Part shown: positions 42,030 to 50,826 of the stretch, in pieces | Layout: every line of letters begins with the position of its first letter | Position numbering within the stretch: position 1 is the first letter of the stretch | From: CAJCIY01 sp964245825 | Lineage (GTDB): Bacteria; Actinomycetota; Actinomycetes; Mycobacteriales; CAJCIY01 | Assembly (NCBI GenBank): GCA_964245825.1 | Contig: CAXTNT010000005.1 | Location: forward strand, 1-64,000 | Reading direction: 5' to 3' | DNA length: 64,000 nt | Position numbers and translations under genes: made by a program | Notes under the pieces: generated by a model | What the model was told of the DNA's origin: nothing | What the model saw: only the letters and a program-made list of their open reading frames with translations | Database searches by the model: none

Positions 42030-42701
42030 ATGGAAACGGTGCCCGGCACCGCGCGTGGCCGACCACGGGACCCGGCCCGGGAGGCGGCGATCCTCGAGGC
42101 CGCTCTCCACCTCGTCGCCGAGCTCGGGTACGACCGGGTCTCCATGGATGCCGTGGCCGCGGCGTGCGGGGCGAGCAAGGCCACGCTCTACCGCCGCTGG
42201 CCGTCGAAGGCCGCGATGGTCGCGGCAGCGCTGCAATGTCGGCACCACGACCCGCTGGAGGTCGTCGACTCGGGCGACGTACGACAGGATCTGGTGGACA
42301 GCCTCACGCAGATGGCGTCCGCTATCCGCGGCGACGACGTCGACCTCCTGGTAGGCCTGCTCGGCGCGATCCGGCACGACCCGGAGCTCCGTCGCGTCTT
42401 CCGCGACGACATGACCGCCTACAAGAGAGCGGCCGCGCAGGCCTGGACGCAGCGCGCGATCGAACGCGAGTTGATTCCCCCCGGCGCGGACTTCGAGCTC
42501 GTGCACGAGATCGGCCCCGCCCTGGTTCTCTTCCGCCTGCTGATGACCGGCGAACCGGTCGACGACGCATTCTGCATACGCCTCGTCGACGACGTGATCC
42601 TCCCCCTGCTCCGCCTCAAGCCGGCCGGTCCCATCGCCGCCGACGGCTGCCACGGCGGCGACTCCGCCGCTGACCGTCCCGAGAGGACCCCCGCCTCATG
42701 A
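42030..42701 (+). CDS. TetR-family regulator of an efflux operon
   Basis: A 223-residue TetR protein: an N-terminal GRPRDPAREAAILEAALHLV, SMDAVAAACGASKATLYRRW, PSKAAMV helix-turn-helix and a C-terminal domain of the AcrR-like TetR_C type (LLGAIRHDPELRRVFRDDM). The ATG overlap (ATGA) with the MFS gene downstream shows an operon. The palindrome at 41987-42004 is its probable site. The ligand is unknown, perhaps a drug or an aromatic compound. Confidence 0.9.
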   Translation: METVPGTARGRPRDPAREAAILEAALHLVAELGYDRVSMDAVAAACGASKATLYRRWPSKAAMVAAALQCRHHDPLEVVDSGDVRQDLVDSLTQMASAIRGDDVDLLVGLLGAIRHDPELRRVFRDDMTAYKRAAAQAWTQRAIERELIPPGADFELVHEIGPALVLFRLLMTGEPVDDAFCIRLVDDVILPLLRLKPAGPIAADGCHGGDSAADRPERTPAS

Positions 42702-44185
42702 CCACCCAGACACTCGGCACCACGCACGGCAGCGACGCGGCCGCAGGACCCGACCCGCGCCGCTGGTTCGCGTTGGGCGTCATCGCCATCGCGCAGCTGA
42801 TGGTCGTCCTGGACGCGAGCATCGTGACCATCGCGCTTCCACACGCCCAAGCCGCGCTGCACATCAGCGAGGCCAACCGCCAATGGGTCATCACCGCGTA
42901 CACGGTGGCGTTCGGTGGCCTGCTGTTGCTCGGCGGCCGGATCGCCGACTATGCCGGCCGAAAGCGGGTCCTGATCATCGGGCTCGTCGGGTTCGCCGCA
43001 GCCAGCGCCCTGGGTGGGGCGTCGGTCGACGCGGCGATGCTCTTCGGCGCCCGCGCACTGCAGGGCGGCTTCGCCGCGCTGATGGCACCGGCCGCACTCT
43101 CCCTGATCACGGTGACGTTCACCCAGGGGCGCGAGCGGGCGACCGCTTTCGGCGTGTACGGCGCGATCAGCGGCGGCGGCGCCGCCATCGGTCTCATCGT
43201 GGGTGGAGCGCTGACCCAGGTCTCCTGGAGGTTGTGTCTCTACGTGAACATCCCCATCGCCATCCTCGCCGTCGTGGGCGCCCTGGCCGTGGTGCACGAG
43301 AGCAAGGCCAAGGGGAACACCTCCTACGACATCCCGGGCGCAGCGTTGGTGACCAGTGGCCTCGTCGCGCTCGTGTTCGGGTTCACCGAGGCGGCGAAGG
43401 CCGGCGTCGGCTGGCTGGACCCGGTGACGCTGGGCATGCTCGCCGCGGCCGCAGGCCTGCTCGTCTCGTTCGTCGTGGTCGAGACCCGGTCGACGTCACC
43501 GCTGCTGCCGATGCGCGTGCTGCTCGACCGCAACCGTGGGGGCAGTTTCCTCAGCTCGATCCTGGTGGGCAGCGGACTGTTCGCGATGTTCCTGTTCCTG
43601 ACCTACTACCTGCAGTCCAACCTCGGCTACTCGCCGCTCCGCACCGGCTTCGCGTTCCTCCCGTTCAGCATCGGCATCATCCTGTCGGCCACCGTCGCGA
43701 GCCAGCTGCTGCCCCGCGTCGGCCCACGAATCCTGATGCTGACCGGCCTCGCGATGGCGACAGTGGGCATGCTCGTGCTGCTCACGATCACCGACTCGAC
43801 GAGCTGGGTCGGCCACGTCCTGCCGGCCGAGCTCCTGATCAGCCTCGGCATGGGACTGGTGTTCGTCCCCCAGTCGAGCACTGCGCTCGTGGGCATCGCC
43901 GACCACGACGCGGGCGTGGGCAGCGCGCTGCTCAACACGACCCAACAGATCGGCGGCTCGCTCGGCACCGCACTGCTCAACACGTTCTTCGCCAGCGCCG
44001 TCGCTTCGTACCTGGTGTCACACCACGGGTCGGCCGCCTCCTTGCAGGGACCGGCCTCGATCCACGGCTACCACGTCGCGTTCGCCATCGGCGCCGGCCT
44101 GCTGTTCGCCGCATTCCTCGCCACGGCTGCGCTGATCAGGGCCGGCAAGGACGACATCCCCGCCCACGCGGCCGTCGCCGTCTGA
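42698..44185 (+). CDS. MFS drug:H+ antiporter (DHA2 family, 14 helices)
   Basis: A 495-residue transporter with about 14 hydrophobic helices. LDASIVTIALPHAQAALHIS is the TM1 motif of DHA2 exporters; GGRIADYAGRKRVLIIG is motif A in the loop between TM2 and TM3; GPIS-like motif C lies in AISGGGAAIGLIVGGALTQV. DHA2 members export drugs and dyes in exchange for protons. Coupled to the TetR gene by a 4-base overlap, it is probably repressed by it. The substrate is not predictable. Confidence 0.9.
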   Translation: MTTQTLGTTHGSDAAAGPDPRRWFALGVIAIAQLMVVLDASIVTIALPHAQAALHISEANRQWVITAYTVAFGGLLLLGGRIADYAGRKRVLIIGLVGFAAASALGGASVDAAMLFGARALQGGFAALMAPAALSLITVTFTQGRERATAFGVYGAISGGGAAIGLIVGGALTQVSWRLCLYVNIPIAILAVVGALAVVHESKAKGNTSYDIPGAALVTSGLVALVFGFTEAAKAGVGWLDPVTLGMLAAAAGLLVSFVVVETRSTSPLLPMRVLLDRNRGGSFLSSILVGSGLFAMFLFLTYYLQSNLGYSPLRTGFAFLPFSIGIILSATVASQLLPRVGPRILMLTGLAMATVGMLVLLTITDSTSWVGHVLPAELLISLGMGLVFVPQSSTALVGIADHDAGVGSALLNTTQQIGGSLGTALLNTFFASAVASYLVSHHGSAASLQGPASIHGYHVAFAIGAGLLFAAFLATAALIRAGKDDIPAHAAVAV

Positions 44186-44312
44186 CCGGACAGCCGGCGG
44201 CGGAGCGGGCAGCGGGCTTTACTCGGCCCCGCAACCGGGCGATGTAGAGGGGACGCGGTTCTCGATCCCCGGCCGGCCGGGGATGGTCGCGCTCCTGGGA
44301 GGTACTGGCGGC

Positions 44313-46076
44313 GTGACCCTGCGAATCCCAGGCCTCCTCGCCGCCCGCCCGATCCTCGACGCCATGGCGCAGCCGGTGATCGTCACGGATCTCGACTCCA
44401 CGATCATCTACTTCAACCCAGCCGCCACCGAGCTCTACGGCTACACCTCCGCCGAGGCCGTCGGTCAAGCCTCAGGCGACCTGCTGGGCACCCCGACCCA
44501 GCCCGGAGCCTTCGAAGCAGCAGCTGCGCAGCTGGGACGGGGCCTGCCCTGGCAGGGTGAGCTCAAGGGCGTCACCCGCGCTGGCCGTCCGTTCACGGTG
44601 CTGGTCACGTTGACCCCCGTGCAGCATGAGGGTTCGCCGGTCGCCGTGATCGGCATGCCCGTCGACATCACCGCCTCGACCGCTGATCACGAGCGGCTGG
44701 AAGCAGCGTTGGCACTGGTGCAGGAGCAGGCCATCGAACTTCGCCACCAGGCGCTGCACGATTTCCTGACCGGTCTGCCGAATCGGGCACTCATCGTGGA
44801 CAGAGCCGAGCAGATGCTGGTTCGGGCGCGACGCGAGCACACCCCGATCGCCGCGCTGTTCGTGGACCTGGACAACTTCAAGGACATCAACGACAGCCTC
44901 GGCCACGGCGCCGGTGACCAACTCCTCCAGGCCGTCGCCGCCCGACTGTCCGCCGCGTTGCGTGCCTCCGACACCGTCGGGCGTCTGGGTGGGGACGAGT
45001 TCGTGATCCTGGCCGAAGGAAGCTCGCTGGCTGCCGGGTCCGCCCTGGTCGCGCAGCGGCTGCTGGACGTCCTGGCCGAACCGTTCGTGCTGGACGCCGA
45101 CAGGGCCACGCCGCGCACGGTCACAGCCAGCATCGGGATCGCCGACGGTGACCGGCCGCGGGCCGACGACCTCCTGCGCGACGCCGACATCGCGCTCTAT
45201 CGAGCGAAGGCAGCCGGCCGCAACCGCTACGTCCAGTTCGCCGCCGAGATGCACGCTGCCGAGCGGGACCGGCTCTCGGTGGAGGCGGACCTGGCCGTCG
45301 CCCTCAAGGATGGCCAGTTCTTCTTGGACTACCTACCGACCTTCGGTCTCGACGGCCTCACCACGATCGGTGTCGAAGCGCTGCTGCGCTGGCAGCACCC
45401 TCGCCGGGGCGTCGTCCCACCGCTCGGGTTCATCCCCAACCTCGAAGCGAGCGGACTCATCTTGCCGGTCGGGCGTTGGATCCTCGCCGAGGTGTGCAGA
45501 CAGGGCGCCGAATGGCGCGACGCCGGACTCCCGCTGGCCATCTCGATGAACGTGTCAGCGCGACAGCTCGAGTCCGACGACTTCGTGCCCGACGTGCTCC
45601 ACGCACTCACCACCAGCGGCCTCCAGGCCAGCTCGCTGGTGGTGGAGATCACCGAGAGCACCCTCATGCGCGACACCGCGATGACCATCGTCCGCTTGAA
45701 GGCGCTCAAGCACGCCGGCGTACGGATCGCCATCGACGACTTCGGAACCGGGTACTGCTCGCTGGCCTATCTGCGGCAGTTTCCGGTCGACATCCTCAAG
45801 ATCGACCGATCGTTCATCGGCGGCATGAACGACTCGGCGGAGGGCGACGTCCTGCTCCGCACCCTGGTCCAGTTCGGCAAGCTGCTGGGGGCTCAGACCG
45901 TCGCCGAGGGCATCGAAACCGACGGCCAGCTCCACCGGTTGACGGTGCAGGGTTGCGACACCGGACAGGGCTTTCTCCTCGCCAAGCCCATGCGCCCTGA
46001 CGAGGTCGCGGAGTTCGTGCGTTCCGCTGCCGCTGAAGCAGCCCTCGGGGCACGGCTGTCCGCTCTCCCCCGCTGA
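44313..46076 (+). CDS. PAS-GGDEF-EAL c-di-GMP enzyme
   Basis: A protein of about 587 residues. PAS domain at about 10-120 (VIVTDLDSTIIYFNPAATEL), GGDEF at about 160-320 (DFLTGLPNRALIVDRAEQML; RLGGDEFVIL; RASD inhibitory site five residues earlier) and EAL at about 325-570 (GVEALLRWQHP, MNVSARQL, IDDFGTGYCSLAYLRQFPVD, AEGIET). Both catalytic motifs are intact, so it may synthesise or degrade c-di-GMP depending on the PAS signal. The GTG at 44313 has GGGAGG 10 bases upstream and is preferred to the ATG at 44283. Confidence 0.9.
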   Translation: MTLRIPGLLAARPILDAMAQPVIVTDLDSTIIYFNPAATELYGYTSAEAVGQASGDLLGTPTQPGAFEAAAAQLGRGLPWQGELKGVTRAGRPFTVLVTLTPVQHEGSPVAVIGMPVDITASTADHERLEAALALVQEQAIELRHQALHDFLTGLPNRALIVDRAEQMLVRARREHTPIAALFVDLDNFKDINDSLGHGAGDQLLQAVAARLSAALRASDTVGRLGGDEFVILAEGSSLAAGSALVAQRLLDVLAEPFVLDADRATPRTVTASIGIADGDRPRADDLLRDADIALYRAKAAGRNRYVQFAAEMHAAERDRLSVEADLAVALKDGQFFLDYLPTFGLDGLTTIGVEALLRWQHPRRGVVPPLGFIPNLEASGLILPVGRWILAEVCRQGAEWRDAGLPLAISMNVSARQLESDDFVPDVLHALTTSGLQASSLVVEITESTLMRDTAMTIVRLKALKHAGVRIAIDDFGTGYCSLAYLRQFPVDILKIDRSFIGGMNDSAEGDVLLRTLVQFGKLLGAQTVAEGIETDGQLHRLTVQGCDTGQGFLLAKPMRPDEVAEFVRSAAAEAALGARLSALPR

Positions 46077-46097
46077 CGGCCGAGGGTCCGGTCGAGA

Positions 46098-46532
46098 TCA
46101 GCGGCGCCGGGGCCGCGGCTTGGCATGCTGCCCGCAGAGTCCGAAAACCTCGACGGTGTGGGTGATGTCGGTGTAGCCGGCGTCGGCGGCCACCCGGTCC
46201 GCCCACAGTTCGACCTCGGGTCCGGAGACCTCCTGGCTGCGGCCGCAGACCCGGCAGACCAGGTGGTGGTGATGCTCACCCTTCGCCTCGCGCCCGCACA
46301 ACCGGAACTGTGCCTCCCCGTCCTCGCGATGGACGACATCGGCGTTGCCGGCAGCGGCGAGCGCGTTGAGGTGGCGGTAGACGGTGGTGAGGCCGATCCG
46401 GTGACCGCGTGACACAGCTTCGGCGTACACCTGTTGGGCCGTACGGAACCCGTCGGCTCTGCGCAGCACCTCGTCGACGGCCACGCCCTGCCGGGTCTGC
46501 CGTTTGACGTAGTCGAGCTGTTCCGTGGCCAC
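46098..46532 (-). CDS. zur: Fur-family zinc regulator (Zur type)
   Basis: A 144-residue Fur-family protein. The winged-helix DNA-binding half (FRTAQQVYAEAVSRGHRIG, LTTVYRHLNALAAAG) is followed by HHHHLVCRVCGRSQEVSG, with His and CxxC metal ligands, and TVEVFGLCGQHA (second Cys). The position next to a znuABC-type transporter indicates zinc sensing; Fur and Zur cannot be separated on motifs alone, but context favours Zur. The start is GTG. Confidence 0.85.
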   Translation of the reverse strand: MATEQLDYVKRQTRQGVAVDEVLRRADGFRTAQQVYAEAVSRGHRIGLTTVYRHLNALAAAGNADVVHREDGEAQFRLCGREAKGEHHHHLVCRVCGRSQEVSGPEVELWADRVAADAGYTDITHTVEVFGLCGQHAKPRPRRR

Positions 46533-46612
46533 GGTGCGGTCCTCTCTGCGCGAGGCGGTCGGTCAGTGCTCGGTGCAGTGTGCAGCGGTCATGCTCAGGT
46601 CGGCCTTTCGGG

Positions 46613-46900
46613 TCAGTGGGTCTCGGCCGTGTGCCGGACCGCATCCTTGGCGATGTGGGCGACGTGCTCGTCGACCAGCTCGTAGATCCGTTCCCGCCCC
46701 GCCACGGTGGCGCGGATGAGGTGGGCCGCTCGCAGCACCCGCAGATGTTGCGAGACCAGCGGCTGTGACTCCCCCAGGCTCTCCGTGAGCTGGTGGACCG
46801 CAGCAGGTCCGGCGGCGAGCTGGATGACGATGGCCAACCGGATGGGAGCCGACAGGATCCCCAGCAGCTCGGCTGCCTGCTCGTAGCCCTCCTGCCCCAC
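46613..46900 (-). CDS. ArsR/SmtB-family metalloregulator
   Basis: A protein of about 95 residues with an ArsR winged HTH: LLGILSAPIRLAIVIQLAAG, SLGESQPLVSQHLRVLRAAH, IRATVAGRERIYEL. A His-containing tail (VDEHVAHIAKDAVRHTAETH) could hold alpha-5-type metal ligands like those in SmtB, CzrA or KmtR. The start is uncertain; a GTG with TAATGT 6 bases upstream suggests a leaderless transcript. It lies between zur and the importer genes, so it is likely a zinc-responsive partner of Zur. Confidence 0.75.
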   Translation of the reverse strand: MGQEGYEQAAELLGILSAPIRLAIVIQLAAGPAAVHQLTESLGESQPLVSQHLRVLRAAHLIRATVAGRERIYELVDEHVAHIAKDAVRHTAETH

Positions 46901-46993
46901 CCGCAAGACATTAGCGCATCCGCATGTGCGCACGCAACATGCCCCTCCGGGCCACGCTGCTCGTGCGCCGCTCACCGAGGGTCGGTGGGCGGC

Positions 46994-47875
46994 CTACGCG
47001 ACGGCCGCCGGGTCGACCCGCCCGGGCTCCGCTGGGCGCCCCCGTCCACGTCCGCGCGGGGATCGCCGCAGCAGCGGTACGCCCAGGCGGGCGACTCCGT
47101 AGATGCCAAAGGCGATGAAGGTGATGAACGAGCTGGCGCGGAAGTCGGGGACGTAGACGATGTTGACGACCAGGCCACCGTCGGCGGCGATCAGCGCGAA
47201 CAGGACCGACAGCGCGGTCACGACGCCGGTGCGCGCCGACAGTCGCTGGGCGGCGGCAGCCGGGGTGATGACCAGGCTGAGCACGAGCACCGTGCCCACG
47301 ACCTGCGCTGCCTCGGTGACCGTGACGCAGAGCAGATAGAGGAAGAGCAGCCCGACCAGACGGGTTCGCACCCCCCGCGCCTGCGCGACGTCCGGGTCGA
47401 CGCTGGCGAACATGAGCGGCCTGTACAGCACCGCCATCGCCGCCAGGACGACCAGGGCCACGACGACGAGCAGCTCGATCTGCCCGGTGCTGACCCCGGT
47501 GATCTGGCCGATCAGGATGTTCACGGCTTCGCTCGCGAACCCTTTGTAGAACTCGAGCAGATAGAAACCCAGGCCGAGCCCGAATGCCAGCACGACGCCG
47601 ATCGCCGAGTCGCGTTCGCGCTCGCGGACGGCGAGCAGGCCGAAGGCACTGGCCACGACCAGGGAGCCGAGCAGCGCTCCGGCGACGGGGTCGTTGGCGA
47701 TCAGCAGGCCGGCAGCAGCGCCCGTGAGGGCGAGCTCGGCAGCGCCGTGTACGGCGAACGACATACCGCGGGTGATGACGAACGGGCCGACGACGCCACT
47801 GATGATCGCGACCAGGGATGCGGCGATCAACGCGTGCTGCGCGAACGGCAGTCGCAGGAAGTCCCAGTGCGCCAT
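46994..47875 (-). CDS. znuB: Zinc ABC importer permease (ZnuB type)
   Basis: A 293-residue permease with about 8 hydrophobic helices of the ABC-3 type (FVITRGMSFAVHGAAELALT, VVVASAFGLLAVRERERDSAIG, NILIGQITGVSTGQIELLVV, AQVVGTVLVLSLVITPAAAA). The RGMSFAVHGAAE and TPAAAAQRL stretches are characteristic. It overlaps the ATPase stop by one base (TGATG). The C-terminal 30 residues are Arg and Gly-rich and probably cytoplasmic. Confidence 0.9.
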   Translation of the reverse strand: MAHWDFLRLPFAQHALIAASLVAIISGVVGPFVITRGMSFAVHGAAELALTGAAAGLLIANDPVAGALLGSLVVASAFGLLAVRERERDSAIGVVLAFGLGLGFYLLEFYKGFASEAVNILIGQITGVSTGQIELLVVVALVVLAAMAVLYRPLMFASVDPDVAQARGVRTRLVGLLFLYLLCVTVTEAAQVVGTVLVLSLVITPAAAAQRLSARTGVVTALSVLFALIAADGGLVVNIVYVPDFRASSFITFIAFGIYGVARLGVPLLRRSPRGRGRGRPAEPGRVDPAAVA

Positions 47876-48711
47876 CAGGTGATGAGCTCGTACGGATGGT
47901 GATGGTGCGACTCGCCGTGCTCACCGTGGACGGAGTCCGGCGCCCCCACCACCACGATGCGACCGCGTACGCGCAGCACGTCGACGCTGGTGCCATAGAG
48001 CGTGGACAGGGTCTCGCTGGTCATCACCTCGTCCGGGGTGCCGACGGCCCACCGACCGTCCACCAGGTAGAGGATGCGGTCGACCAGCGGCAGCACCGGG
48101 TTCACCTCGTGGGTCACGAAGACGACGGCGGTGCCCTGTGCCTGGCGGCTGCCGTCCACCAGGGCCGTCACCGCCTGCTGGTGCTGCAGGTCGAGGGAGA
48201 GCAGGGGCTCGTCACACAGCAGCACCGCCGGAGCTCCCAGCAGCGCCTGCGCCACCCGGAGCCGCTGCTGCTCGCCGCCCGAGAGCGAGCCCACCGGACG
48301 GTCCCCGAACGCCTCGGCGCCGACGCTGGCCAACGCGGCACTGATGCGATCCCGGCGGCGGCGGGTCGGCAGCGGAACTCCCCAGTGGTGTCCGTCCAGC
48401 CCGAGCGCGACGAGGTCGCGACCGCGCAGGGGCAGGTCGCGGTCGAAACCCTTCTGCTGCGGGACATAGCCCACCACGTTGCTGCCCCGCCGCGGCGCTG
48501 CGCCCGCCACCTCGACGGTTCCGGACGTCAGCTTCTGCAGACCGAGCAGCACCTTGAGCATGGTCGTCTTGCCCGACCCGTTCGGGCCCAGGACCGCGAT
48601 GAACTCGCCGGCCGCGACCTCGAGGTCCAGTCGCGACCACAGCAGTCGATCGCCGAACCGGAGCTCGGCGGCCCGCAACCGGACGACCGGAGCACCGCCG
48701 CGGGCAGGCAT
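47875..48711 (-). CDS. znuC: Zinc ABC importer ATPase (ZnuC type)
   Basis: A 278-residue nucleotide-binding subunit: Walker A GPNGSGKTT, Q-loop VPQQKGFDR, signature LSGGEQQRL, Walker B AVLLCDEPLLSLD, H-loop VTHEVNPVL. The C-terminus ends VHGEHGESHHHHPYELIT, a His-rich tail suited to binding zinc. The ATG at 48711 lies 3 bases after the ZnuA stop; upstream frame codons are rejected. Confidence 0.9.
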   Translation of the reverse strand: MPARGGAPVVRLRAAELRFGDRLLWSRLDLEVAAGEFIAVLGPNGSGKTTMLKVLLGLQKLTSGTVEVAGAAPRRGSNVVGYVPQQKGFDRDLPLRGRDLVALGLDGHHWGVPLPTRRRRDRISAALASVGAEAFGDRPVGSLSGGEQQRLRVAQALLGAPAVLLCDEPLLSLDLQHQQAVTALVDGSRQAQGTAVVFVTHEVNPVLPLVDRILYLVDGRWAVGTPDEVMTSETLSTLYGTSVDVLRVRGRIVVVGAPDSVHGEHGESHHHHPYELIT

Positions 48712-48713
48712 CC

Positions 48714-49667
48714 TCAACCCCCGAGGGCCGCGAGCAGCGCCTTCGCCTGCGCGATCTGCCACGCCTGGAACGTCGAGAACTCACTGGGAATGGTCTCGCT
48801 CACGCCGACGATCGGGACCCCCGAGGAGGTCGCGGTCTTCTTGATCTGCGTGGTCTGGGCATCGACGACCTGCGAGTTGTAGAGCAGCACCGTGACCTTG
48901 TGCCCGGTGATGTCGGCATTGAAGGCTGCCGTGTCCCCCGGCGTGGGGTCGGTGCCGTCCTCGACCGCCTGCGAGAACGCAGCCGGGGTGCCCAGGTGGA
49001 GGCCGGCCGCGTCGACGAGGTAACCGGGAACGCGTTCGGTGTACGAGATCGCGTCCCCGTCGTACTTCGCCTTGATCTGCGCGATCGCGTCGAGGTAGGG
49101 CTGGTAGGCCGTCATGAACGTGGCCAGGTTCGTGGCGAAGGTGCTCGCGTCGCCCGGATCGTCGGCGGCAAGCTGCTTCTCGATCGCGCCCGCGGCGGCC
49201 GTCACGTAACTCGGCGAGTACCACAGATGGGGGTTCGGGTCGGCCCCGGTGACGCCGACGAGCTTCTGCACGTTCAGGATCTGCTTGTCCCCGCCTGCCG
49301 CTGCCAGCTCCTTGGTCAGGAAGTCGTCGTAGCCGACCCCGTTCTCGATCACGAGCTGGGCCTTCGACACGGCGGCGGCATCGTCCGGGTTGGTCTCGTA
49401 CTCGTGCGGATCGGTGTTCGGGTCGGTGATGATCGACGTCACGTGGACATGTGACCCGCCGATCTGTGCGGTGATGTTCCCCCAGAAGTTCTCGCCCGCG
49501 ACGACCTGCACCACCGAGGTGGCGGCCGGCGAACCTCCGCCGGCCGGCGTCGAGGTGGCCGACGCGCCGCTCCCCGACGAGCCGCAAGCGGCTGAGGCCA
49601 ACAAGCAGCCGGCGGCGGCGACCGCGCCGAAGGCACGCAAGGGTCGACGCAAGGCGGCATTCAACAC
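48714..49667 (-). CDS. znuA: Zinc ABC importer lipoprotein (ZnuA type)
   Basis: A 317-residue cluster A-I substrate-binding protein. The signal and lipobox are CLLASAAC with Cys28 as the lipid site. Metal ligands are His in PNTDPHEYETNPDD and His in PNPHLWYSP, with further conserved parts SYTERVPGYLVDAAGLHLGT and QIKKTATSSGVPIVGVSET. It lacks the long His-rich loop of many ZnuA proteins. The GTG start follows AGGAG. The order znuA-znuC-znuB, then arsR-type and zur genes, all run leftward. Confidence 0.85.
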   Translation of the reverse strand: MLNAALRRPLRAFGAVAAAGCLLASAACGSSGSGASATSTPAGGGSPAATSVVQVVAGENFWGNITAQIGGSHVHVTSIITDPNTDPHEYETNPDDAAAVSKAQLVIENGVGYDDFLTKELAAAGGDKQILNVQKLVGVTGADPNPHLWYSPSYVTAAAGAIEKQLAADDPGDASTFATNLATFMTAYQPYLDAIAQIKAKYDGDAISYTERVPGYLVDAAGLHLGTPAAFSQAVEDGTDPTPGDTAAFNADITGHKVTVLLYNSQVVDAQTTQIKKTATSSGVPIVGVSETIPSEFSTFQAWQIAQAKALLAALGG

Positions 49668-49845
49668 GGACTCCTGGTGCGGTCGGCGGCACTGCACGCA
49701 CCTTACCGTAACCGGTCCCGCTTGCGTTAACGGGTGGTCCACGCGGTGTTCGCGGGTGGGCTCGCCCCGTCGGCGCACGGCCCTAGGGCACAGTCGTCGA
49801 CGGCATCTCCCTGCAGCAGAACGGTGTGGGGTACGAGCCGACCCG

Positions 49846-50796
49846 CTAGGCCGGGGAGGGTGCTGCCCGACGGCCGGGCCAGGTGCCGCGCGAAGGCGCG
49901 GCCACAGGCGCGCGGATCTCCCCCATCTGCTCGATGGCGAGCGTGACCTCGTCGCCCGCGGCGAGCCAGGGGAATTCCTCCGGCGAATGGCGGATCGAGA
50001 GCTCGAGGATGCAGCCGCCCTGACAGGTCCCGCTGCCGATCAACGATCCCTGCTCGACGATCGAGTTCCACGAGGCGTACGACACGAGGTCCTCGAACGA
50101 CCACGACGCGGAGGACCACAGATCGCTGCCGTAGGTGCGGCCGTTGACCGCCGAGGTCATCCGCAGGTCGTAGCCGGTGCCGGAACGGGCCGGCAACTCA
50201 TCCGGCGTGACCAGCATGGGGCCCAGCGAGGAACCGAAGTCCTTGCCCTTGAAAGGACCGAGCCGGCCGTCCATCTCGGCGAACTGCACGTCGCGCGCGG
50301 ACCAGTCGCACAGGACGAGGTAGCCCGCAACCAGACCGGTCGCCTGCTCCGGCGTGACCGACGCAGCCTGGCGACCGACGATCGCACCGATCTCGAGCTC
50401 GAAGTCGAGGCGCGCCGAGTCGCCGGGGATCTCGATCTCGTCGTACGGGCCGCGCAGGGTGGCCGAGTTGCTGAAGTACCCGATGGGCTGCTGGTACCAG
50501 ACATCCGGGCCTCGGGTCATCCCAGACTGACGCCAGGCGGGCAGGACGTGCTCCTCGAAGACCATGAAGTCCCGCATCGCGACGGGCGCGATCGGCGCCA
50601 TCAACGCGAGGGTGGCAACGTCGGCCTCGAGGGCCGGCGATCGCACGATGTCTGCGCCCAGCCCGGCCAGCGCCTCCCCGTCGTCGCCCAGGTACGGATG
50701 CAGATCTGCCACGCTGTCCGACAGCGCGGCCCGGCCGTCGGCGATCATCACACCGACCCGGGGCCCGTCCGGCGTACGCGCCCTGACGAATCGCAT
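49846..50796 (-). CDS. Fumarylacetoacetate-hydrolase-family protein
   Basis: A 316-residue FAH-family protein. It begins MRFVRARTPDGPRVGVMIAD; the catalytic region has DFMVFEEHVLPAWRQSG, RLDFELEIGAIVGR (Glu metal site), LVLCDWSARDVQFAE, FKGKDFGSSLGPMLVT and GGCILELSIRHSPEEFPWL. This lineage is closer to fumarylacetoacetase than to small ketopentenoate hydratases. It is last in an operon with the RbsABC-like importer genes 30 bases upstream. A C-C hydrolase for a ring-cleavage product is the expected role; the substrate is unknown. Confidence 0.85.
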   Translation of the reverse strand: MRFVRARTPDGPRVGVMIADGRAALSDSVADLHPYLGDDGEALAGLGADIVRSPALEADVATLALMAPIAPVAMRDFMVFEEHVLPAWRQSGMTRGPDVWYQQPIGYFSNSATLRGPYDEIEIPGDSARLDFELEIGAIVGRQAASVTPEQATGLVAGYLVLCDWSARDVQFAEMDGRLGPFKGKDFGSSLGPMLVTPDELPARSGTGYDLRMTSAVNGRTYGSDLWSSASWSFEDLVSYASWNSIVEQGSLIGSGTCQGGCILELSIRHSPEEFPWLAAGDEVTLAIEQMGEIRAPVAAPSRGTWPGRRAAPSPA

Positions 50797-50826
50797 GGTT
50801 CTCCGCTCAGTGGTGGTCGGGTGGTA

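Noticed and set aside
49668..49845. Possible classical Zur box or gene end before znuA
   Set aside because: I found no TGAAAATnATTTTCA-like palindrome and no convincing frame in this gap.
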